Source of the DNA: Halobacteriales archaeon
GTDB lineage: Archaea; Thermoplasmatota; E2; JACPAO01; JAHFTW01
DNA: 5,715 nucleotides
Assembly: GCA_020201445.1 (NCBI GenBank)
Contig: JAIVGU010000232.1
Span: 1 to 5,715 of the forward strand
Reading direction: 5' to 3'
The stretch's first letter is position 1; each line of letters opens with the position of its first letter. The notes below the pieces were generated by a model. The model was not told the origin of the DNA and made no database searches. It saw nothing but the letters and a program-made list of their open reading frames with translations. A program made the translations under genes and the position numbers. Of this stretch, positions 1 through 3,460 are shown piece after piece.

Positions 1-68
1 GGGCATTGCTGTGGACACAACCTGTCCGCATCGTGCAATCCGTGGTTCCGTCGAGGGGAAGTCGCGCC

Positions 69-75
69 ATTTATC
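69..75 (+). promoter_or_regulatory. TATA-like box of the presenilin-type protease gene
   Basis: ATTTATC is a short AT-rich island in a very GC-rich stretch. Its centre lies about 27 bases before the ATG at 99. That is the usual archaeal TATA-to-transcription-start distance, so transcription would begin at or just before the ATG and give a leaderless mRNA. No Shine-Dalgarno sequence precedes that ATG, which fits. The sequence just upstream is not a clear purine-rich BRE element. The promoter role is inferred from position and composition only. Confidence 0.55.
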
Positions 76-98
76 CCGGCGACCGGGCTGCCCGCCGC

Positions 99-1088
99 AT
101 GAAGCTGGATGAGGCGGCCCCGGCCCCCGCGCCGACCTCCACCGTGGCGGAGTTGGCCACCCCGCACCCGCCGCTGCCGGTGACGGCGGCCGAGTACCGC
201 GGGACCGCCGCCCTGCTGGCGTTCTTCGTGGCGACCATGCTCCTGGCGGTGGCGTTCGCGGCGCCGTTCAAGACGGCGGGGCTGCAGGCGTTCGAGAACC
301 CGGAGGAGGTCAGCAACTCCCTCTGGTACATCGCGCTCATCCTCGCCTTCACGTTCCTCATCCTCTACATCGCGAAGAAGGGTGCCAAGTGGCTCATCCG
401 CCTCATCATCCTCACCACGGTCGCCCTCACCATCGGCTACGTCGCGTATCCGCTCCTGGCCGTGACGCTGGCGCTGCCGGCGATGACGGCGCTCGGCGTC
501 GCGGGCGCCATCGCCCTGGGCTCCGTGGCGGCGCTCTACTGGCACCCGGAGTGGTACGTCGTCGACGCGGTGGGGCTGCTGGTCGCGGCCGGCTCCGCCG
601 CCATCTTCGGCATCAGCCTCGGCCTGGTCCCGGTCGTGGTGCTGCTGGGGCTTCTCGCCGTGTACGACGCGGTGGCGGTCTACCGCACCAAGCACATGCT
701 GAGCCTCGCCGACACGGTCATCGAGCTGCGCCTGCCGGTGCTGCTGGTCATCCCCAAGCACGGCGGCTACCGCTTCCGCTCCGAGGCCGCACACCTGCGC
801 CAGGCCAGCGAGGCGACGAAGGCGCAGCGCGAGGCGATGTTCATGGGCCTGGGCGACCTCGTGATGCCCACCATCCTGGTCGTCTCCTCCCTCCAGTTCG
901 CCCAGCCGGGCTGGGGGCCGTTCCCCGCCCTCGGCGCGGCGCTGGGGACGCTGGTGGGCTTCGGGGTGCTGATGGGCTACGTCCTGCGCGGCAACCCCCA
1001 GGCGGGCCTGCCGCTCCTGAACGGCGGCGCCCTGGTGGGCTTCCTGATGGGGGTCTACTTCGCCACCAAGGGCTTGGTCTTCTGGTGA
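99..1088 (+). CDS. Presenilin/signal-peptide-peptidase-like intramembrane aspartyl protease (archaeal PSH family)
   Basis: Predicted 329-residue GxGD aspartyl protease that would cleave transmembrane helices within the membrane. After an Ala/Pro-rich tail of about 35 residues, about nine hydrophobic segments can be traced (near 36-56, 74-91, 97-120, 121-145, 152-171, 173-195, 250-268, 275-297 and 303-325). The family's catalytic signatures are all present and in order: VYDAVAVY with Asp190 in the sixth segment, MGLGDLVMP with Asp253 in the seventh, and GLPLLNGG (Pro305), the archaeal form of the PAL motif, at the start of the ninth. Length suits archaeal members. The frame is open upstream to a TTG at 6, but ATG 99 is preferred because a TATA-like box lies about 27 bases before it and the extra 31 residues look like translated promoter. 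Substrates cannot be told from sequence. The next gene appears to have its own promoter, so no operon is claimed. Confidence 0.9.
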   Translation: MKLDEAAPAPAPTSTVAELATPHPPLPVTAAEYRGTAALLAFFVATMLLAVAFAAPFKTAGLQAFENPEEVSNSLWYIALILAFTFLILYIAKKGAKWLIRLIILTTVALTIGYVAYPLLAVTLALPAMTALGVAGAIALGSVAALYWHPEWYVVDAVGLLVAAGSAAIFGISLGLVPVVVLLGLLAVYDAVAVYRTKHMLSLADTVIELRLPVLLVIPKHGGYRFRSEAAHLRQASEATKAQREAMFMGLGDLVMPTILVVSSLQFAQPGWGPFPALGAALGTLVGFGVLMGYVLRGNPQAGLPLLNGGALVGFLMGVYFATKGLVFW

Positions 1089-1156
1089 CCCCGCAACCCC
1101 CGAGGAAAACCCACGCTCCGGCCTTCCTGGAGCCCCTCCGGGCGAAGAAGAAAGAG

Positions 1157-1162
1157 TTTAAG
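1157..1162 (+). promoter_or_regulatory. TATA-like box of the PRC-barrel gene
   Basis: TTTAAG follows a purine-rich run (GAAGAAGAAAGAG, about 1144-1156) that could serve as a BRE. It lies in the 107-base gap between the protease stop and the PRC-barrel start. A start site about 26 bases downstream would fall near 1185-1188, leaving a leader of only about 8-11 bases before the TTG at 1196. The AT island stands out against the surrounding GC-rich DNA. The promoter role is inferred. Confidence 0.5.
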
Positions 1163-1195
1163 CGGCCAGGGCATGGGACGTTCCAGGGATGCCGC

Positions 1196-1477
1196 TTGGA
1201 CGCTGAGGTCACTTCCTTCATCAATCTCCCCGTCTACACGCACGGGGGCCACTACGTCGGTGTGGTGCAGAACGTCCTCCTGGACCTGCCCAACCGCAAG
1301 GTCGGGAGCCTGGTCCTGACGCGCACCAACAGCAAGCTCATCGAGGGCGGCTACAACGTCGCCGTCCCGTACCGCTGGGTCGCCTCGAAGGGCGACATCG
1401 TCATCCTGAGCCACTTCCCGGAGAAGGTCATCGCTCAGCCTGCCGGCGCCCAGCAGGAAGAAGAGCTGACGGCGTAG
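1196..1477 (+). CDS. Small PRC-barrel domain protein, CdpB-like
   Basis: A 93-residue single-domain PRC-barrel protein. Visible family features are the N-terminal strand with LPVYTHGGHYVGVVQNVLLD, a middle section NRKVGSLVLT, and the closing VPYRWVASKGDIVIL, followed by a short Gln/Glu-rich tail. The YRWV..GDIVI ending is typical of archaeal single-domain PRC-barrel proteins. Some of these (CdpB1/CdpB2 of Haloferax) work in FtsZ/SepF-based cell division, so a division role is possible here but is not shown by this sequence. The frame is open far upstream, but that part is only the shadow of the protease gene. TTG 1196 is chosen because it sits directly before the family's usual N-terminus (MDAEVTSFINLPVY), no ATG or GTG occurs nearby in frame, and a TATA-like box lies about 37 bases upstream. 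No neighbour points to a specific function. Confidence 0.82.
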   Translation: MDAEVTSFINLPVYTHGGHYVGVVQNVLLDLPNRKVGSLVLTRTNSKLIEGGYNVAVPYRWVASKGDIVILSHFPEKVIAQPAGAQQEEELTA

Positions 1478-1490
1478 GCCGTTTCCGGCC
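1477..1490 (+). other. Short perfect hairpin at the PRC-barrel stop codon
   Basis: GGCCG and CGGCC form a 5-bp stem around a TTTC tetraloop, starting on the last base of the TAG stop. No T-run follows, so it is not a standard terminator. It could protect the mRNA 3' end or be chance in GC-rich DNA. Confidence 0.3.
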
Positions 1491-1636
1491 CGTCGCCGTT
1501 GCAGGCCAGTTGGTTGTCCTAGCCTGCCAGCCACCGCAAAGGAGTGCCGGCCCAGCCCTGCGTCCCGCGTCTTCGCGCCGCTCGGACCAAGCCAGACGGG
1601 CCCTCGCCACGGCCTCCAGGAGGGCCAGACTTGTTC

Positions 1637-1650
1637 GGGGCGCTTGCCCC
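1637..1650 (+). terminator. Possible terminator-like hairpin
   Basis: GGGGC-GCTT-GCCCC is a perfect 5-bp GC stem with a 4-base loop, followed by CTTTAG. The short T-stretch gives it a weak terminator look. Archaeal termination relies mostly on T-runs, and three T's is meagre, so this is a low-confidence call. It overlaps the TTG at 1644, which is a further reason to doubt that codon as a start. Confidence 0.25.
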
Positions 1651-1656
1651 CTTTAG
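1651..1656 (+). promoter_or_regulatory. Weak TATA-like candidate for the cyanophycin operon
   Basis: CTTTAG is the best AT-rich hexamer upstream of the isoaspartyl peptidase gene. A start site about 26 bases on (near 1680) would give a leader of about 40 bases that includes the 1684-1700 hairpin and the Shine-Dalgarno sequence. It matches an archaeal TATA box only loosely and is flanked by GC-rich DNA. Confidence 0.22.
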
Positions 1657-1683
1657 CGTGGCGGCGGCTTAGGGGGGGTCCTG

Positions 1684-1700
1684 CCTGGGCGCCGCCCAGG
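1684..1700 (+). promoter_or_regulatory. Strong hairpin just upstream of the operon's first ribosome binding site
   Basis: CCTGGGC and GCCCAGG form a perfect 7-bp stem around a 3-base GCC loop. TTTCC and then the GGGAGGG Shine-Dalgarno sequence follow directly. Placed in the predicted 5' leader, it could influence ribosome access or stop transcription before the operon. No known riboswitch family is recognised. Confidence 0.4.
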
Positions 1701-1705
1701 TTTCC

Positions 1706-1712
1706 GGGAGGG
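1706..1712 (+). promoter_or_regulatory. Shine-Dalgarno sequence of the isoaspartyl peptidase gene
   Basis: GGGAGGG contains the GGAGG core at 1707-1711. Seven bases separate this core from the ACG at 1719. The cphA gene has the same seven-base gap between its GGAGG and its ATG, so this site points to initiation at 1719. The next in-frame standard start, GTG 1731, is 19 bases from the core, which is too far for normal pairing. Confidence 0.55.
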
Positions 1713-1718
1713 ACCACC

Positions 1719-2615
1719 ACGCATCTCGCCGTGGCGCACGGAGGCGCCGCCAGCAGCCCCATGGACCGTGACGGCCCCGAGGCAGCGTGCCGGCGGGCCC
1801 TCGAGACCCTGGGGCGCGGCGGCTCGCCCCTGCAGGCGGCGGTGGAGGGCTGCTCGCTGCTGGAGGACGACCACCGCTTCAACGCCGGCACCGGCAGCAA
1901 CCTCCGCCTCGACGGCAAGACCATCGAGATGGACGCCTCCTGCATGACCTCGGACGGCAAGTACGGCGCCGTCGCCTGCATCCGCGACGTGCGCCACCCC
2001 GTCGAGGTCGCGGCCCTGGTCCACTCCACGCCGCACAACCTGCTGGTGGGGGAGGGCGCCATCGCGTTCGCCCGCATGCACGGCCACCCGCCGTACGACC
2101 CGTTCACGCCCGAGGCCAAGCGGCGCTACGACGAGGTGCGCAAGGTGCTGCGGCTGGCCAAGGCGCAGGCGGAGGAGTACTCCTGGGACATGACCACCCT
2201 GGCGCTGCACTGGAACTACCCGCAGGACATCAAGTCCATGCTGGGCGACAGCGACACCGTGGGGGTGCTCGCCACCGACGGCCGCACCTTCGCCGCCGCC
2301 AGCAGCACCGGCGGCACCATCAGCACCCTCCTGGGCCGGGTCGGCGACGTCCCCCTCATCGGCTGCGGCATCTACGCCGGCCCCAAGGGCGCCGTCGCGG
2401 TGACGGGCGCGGGCGACTTCCTGGCGCGCCAGATGCTCAGCCGCCGCATCTACGTGGAGCTGGAGGCGGGGCGCCCGCCGTCCGCCGTCCTGGAGGAGGC
2501 GTGCAGCCTCTTCCCCACCCACGTCGACGTGGGCGCCATCGCGCTCTTCGGCGAGGCGTGGGCCGGCCACAGCAACCGCGACATGGCGTGGGCCGCGCAT
2601 CGGGGGGCGCCGTGA
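1719..2615 (+). CDS. Plant-type isoaspartyl peptidase / L-asparaginase (Ntn hydrolase)
   Basis: Threonine N-terminal-nucleophile hydrolase that would split beta-Asp-Arg dipeptides, the product of cyanophycinase, into Asp and Arg in the cytoplasm. Counting from 1719 (298 residues), HLAVAHGGA forms the first strand and FNAGTGSNL and MDASCM are family motifs. The precursor should self-cleave before Thr180 in GDSDTVGVLATD, giving alpha and beta chains. Other active-site parts are STGG (Thr197), GRVGD (Arg207, Asp210) and TGAGD (Thr229, Gly230). These closely match Thr179, Thr197, Arg207, Asp210, Thr230 and Gly231 of E. coli IaaA as I recall them. The start is unsettled. TTG 1644 would add a Pro/Arg-rich leader and overlap a hairpin, GTG 1731 would remove the first strand, and ACG 1719 fits the Shine-Dalgarno spacing and the family N-terminus but is not a normal start. 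The stop overlaps the GTG of cphB. Asparaginase activity is also possible; the operon favours the dipeptide role. Confidence 0.88.
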   Translation, partial: THLAVAHGGAASSPMDRDGPEAACRRALETLGRGGSPLQAAVEGCSLLEDDHRFNAGTGSNLRLDGKTIEMDASCMTSDGKYGAVACIRDVRHPVEVAALVHSTPHNLLVGEGAIAFARMHGHPPYDPFTPEAKRRYDEVRKVLRLAKAQAEEYSWDMTTLALHWNYPQDIKSMLGDSDTVGVLATDGRTFAAASSTGGTISTLLGRVGDVPLIGCGIYAGPKGAVAVTGAGDFLARQMLSRRIYVELEAGRPPSAVLEEACSLFPTHVDVGAIALFGEAWAGHSNRDMAWAAHRGAP

Positions 2616-3460
2616 CGCCGGACCGCGTGCCCGCCCCGCGCGGCCTCCTGGTGGCCATCGGCGGCAACGAGGACAAGGAGTTCGGCAAGACCGTCCTCAA
2701 GCGCGTCACCGACCTGCCCGAGGGAGGCTCCGAGGTGGTCGAGGTCATCCCCACCGCCTCCAGCATCCCGCGCACCGTCGCGGACGACTACGTCAAGGCG
2801 TTCGGCAAGCTCGGCATCAAGACCGTCAACGTCATGGACATGCAGGACCGCGACGCCGCCGACCGCAAGGAATTCGCCGAGCGCATCCGCGCCTGCGACG
2901 TCGTCTACTTCACCGGCGGCGACCAGCTCCGCCTCACCAGCCTGCTGGGCGGCACCAAGGTGGCGCGCGCCATCAAGGAGCACTACTGGAACGGCGGCGT
3001 GGTGGCCGGCACCAGCGCGGGCGCCGCGGCGATGAGCGCCACCATGATCTTCGAGTCCAAGCCCGAGGGCGTGATGCGCAAGGGGTCGGTCCAGATGACC
3101 CCCGGCCTGGGCCTCATCAAGAGCTGCGTCATCGACACCCACTTCCTCGACCGCGGCCGCCTGAGCCGCCTGCTGGAGGTCGTCACCAGCAACCCGGGCT
3201 ACATCGGGCTCGGCATCGGCGAGGACACCGGCATCATCATCCGCGACGGCGAGCGCGTCGAGGTCATCGGCGCCGGCGTGGCGGTCGTCGTGGACGGCCA
3301 CCACCTGCGCTACACCAACATCAGCGACATCGGCATCGGCGAGGCCATCGCCGTGCAGAACATCATCGTCCACACCCTGGTGCAGGGGCACCTCTACCAC
3401 CTGGCCGACCAGCGCCTCGAGGTCCCCCCGCCCGCCAAGAAAAAGGAGGAACGAGCATGA
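2612..3460 (+). CDS. cphB: Cyanophycinase
   Basis: A 282-residue serine exopeptidase of peptidase family S51 that would degrade cyanophycin to beta-Asp-Arg dipeptides. Visible motifs are the N-terminal strand GLLVAIGGNED, YFTGGDQLRL at about 99-108 (Gln105), the nucleophile elbow AGTSAGAAAMS with Ser135, and IDTHFLDRGRLSRL at about 174-187 with catalytic His177 and pocket residues Asp175, Arg181, Arg183 and Arg186. GIGEDTGIII follows. Length and spacing match cyanobacterial CphB of about 270 residues with Ser132. Where Synechocystis CphB has Gln after the pocket Asp, this protein has Thr176. GTG 2612 is chosen because it overlaps the preceding TGA (GTGA) and lies just before the family N-terminus. 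A GGGGGG run at 2602-2607 is only a weak ribosome site, so start-up probably relies on ribosomes finishing the upstream gene. The Lys/Glu-rich C-terminal tail is encoded by the bases that form the cphA ribosome site. Confidence 0.94.
   Translation: MTPDRVPAPRGLLVAIGGNEDKEFGKTVLKRVTDLPEGGSEVVEVIPTASSIPRTVADDYVKAFGKLGIKTVNVMDMQDRDAADRKEFAERIRACDVVYFTGGDQLRLTSLLGGTKVARAIKEHYWNGGVVAGTSAGAAAMSATMIFESKPEGVMRKGSVQMTPGLGLIKSCVIDTHFLDRGRLSRLLEVVTSNPGYIGLGIGEDTGIIIRDGERVEVIGAGVAVVVDGHHLRYTNISDIGIGEAIAVQNIIVHTLVQGHLYHLADQRLEVPPPAKKKEERA
3443..3450 (+). promoter_or_regulatory. Strong Shine-Dalgarno sequence of cphA
   Basis: AAGGAGGA lies inside the end of cphB and stands seven bases (from the GGAGG core) before the ATG at 3457. 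It is the best ribosome binding site in the window and settles the cphA start. Together with the ATGA overlap it predicts efficient independent or coupled translation of the synthetase. Confidence 0.8.

Larger units (their letters stand above)
1478..1718. other. Intergenic region and probable leader of the cyanophycin operon
   Basis: About 240 bases with no convincing gene. Base use is more mixed than in the flanking genes (GTTGGTTGTCC, CGCAAAGGAG). It holds several inverted repeats: the stop-codon hairpin, GCAGGC/GCCTGC at 1501-1506 and 1522-1527 with a 15-base loop, GGGGC/GCCCC at 1637-1650, and CCTGGGC/GCCCAGG at 1684-1700. A GGGAGGG Shine-Dalgarno sequence closes it. No tRNA fold or recognisable small RNA was found by eye. 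The promoter of the three downstream genes should lie here; the only weak TATA-like candidate is CTTTAG at 1651-1656. Confidence 0.6.

Noticed and set aside
1115..1133. GCTCC/GGAGC inverted repeat after the protease gene as a terminator
   Set aside because: The stem is five pairs with a nine-base loop and no T-run; this is expected by chance in such GC-rich DNA.
389..1195. Upstream part of the frame leading into the PRC-barrel gene
   Set aside because: It overlaps the protease gene and reads as Arg/Gly/Pro-rich nonsense. Only the part from 1196 has a domain.
1491..1640. tRNA or other structured RNA in the spacer
   Set aside because: A GTTCG-like T-loop fragment near 1632 is present, but no matching acceptor, D or anticodon arms could be drawn on either strand.
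1544..1672. Possible 42-codon small gene (GTG start after AAAGGAG)
   Set aside because: The AAAGGAG runs directly into the GTG, leaving no room for normal ribosome spacing, and the product is a Pro/Arg/Ala-rich string with no recognisable feature.
1055..2600. Minus-strand open frames across the PRC-barrel and isoaspartyl peptidase genes
   Set aside because: They run through two recognisable + strand genes and the spacer and show no family motif, so they are GC-driven shadows.
1787..2611. Upstream part of the cphB frame
   Set aside because: It is a shadow of the isoaspartyl peptidase gene, rich in Arg, Gly, Pro and His. The cyanophycinase domain begins just after GTG 2612.
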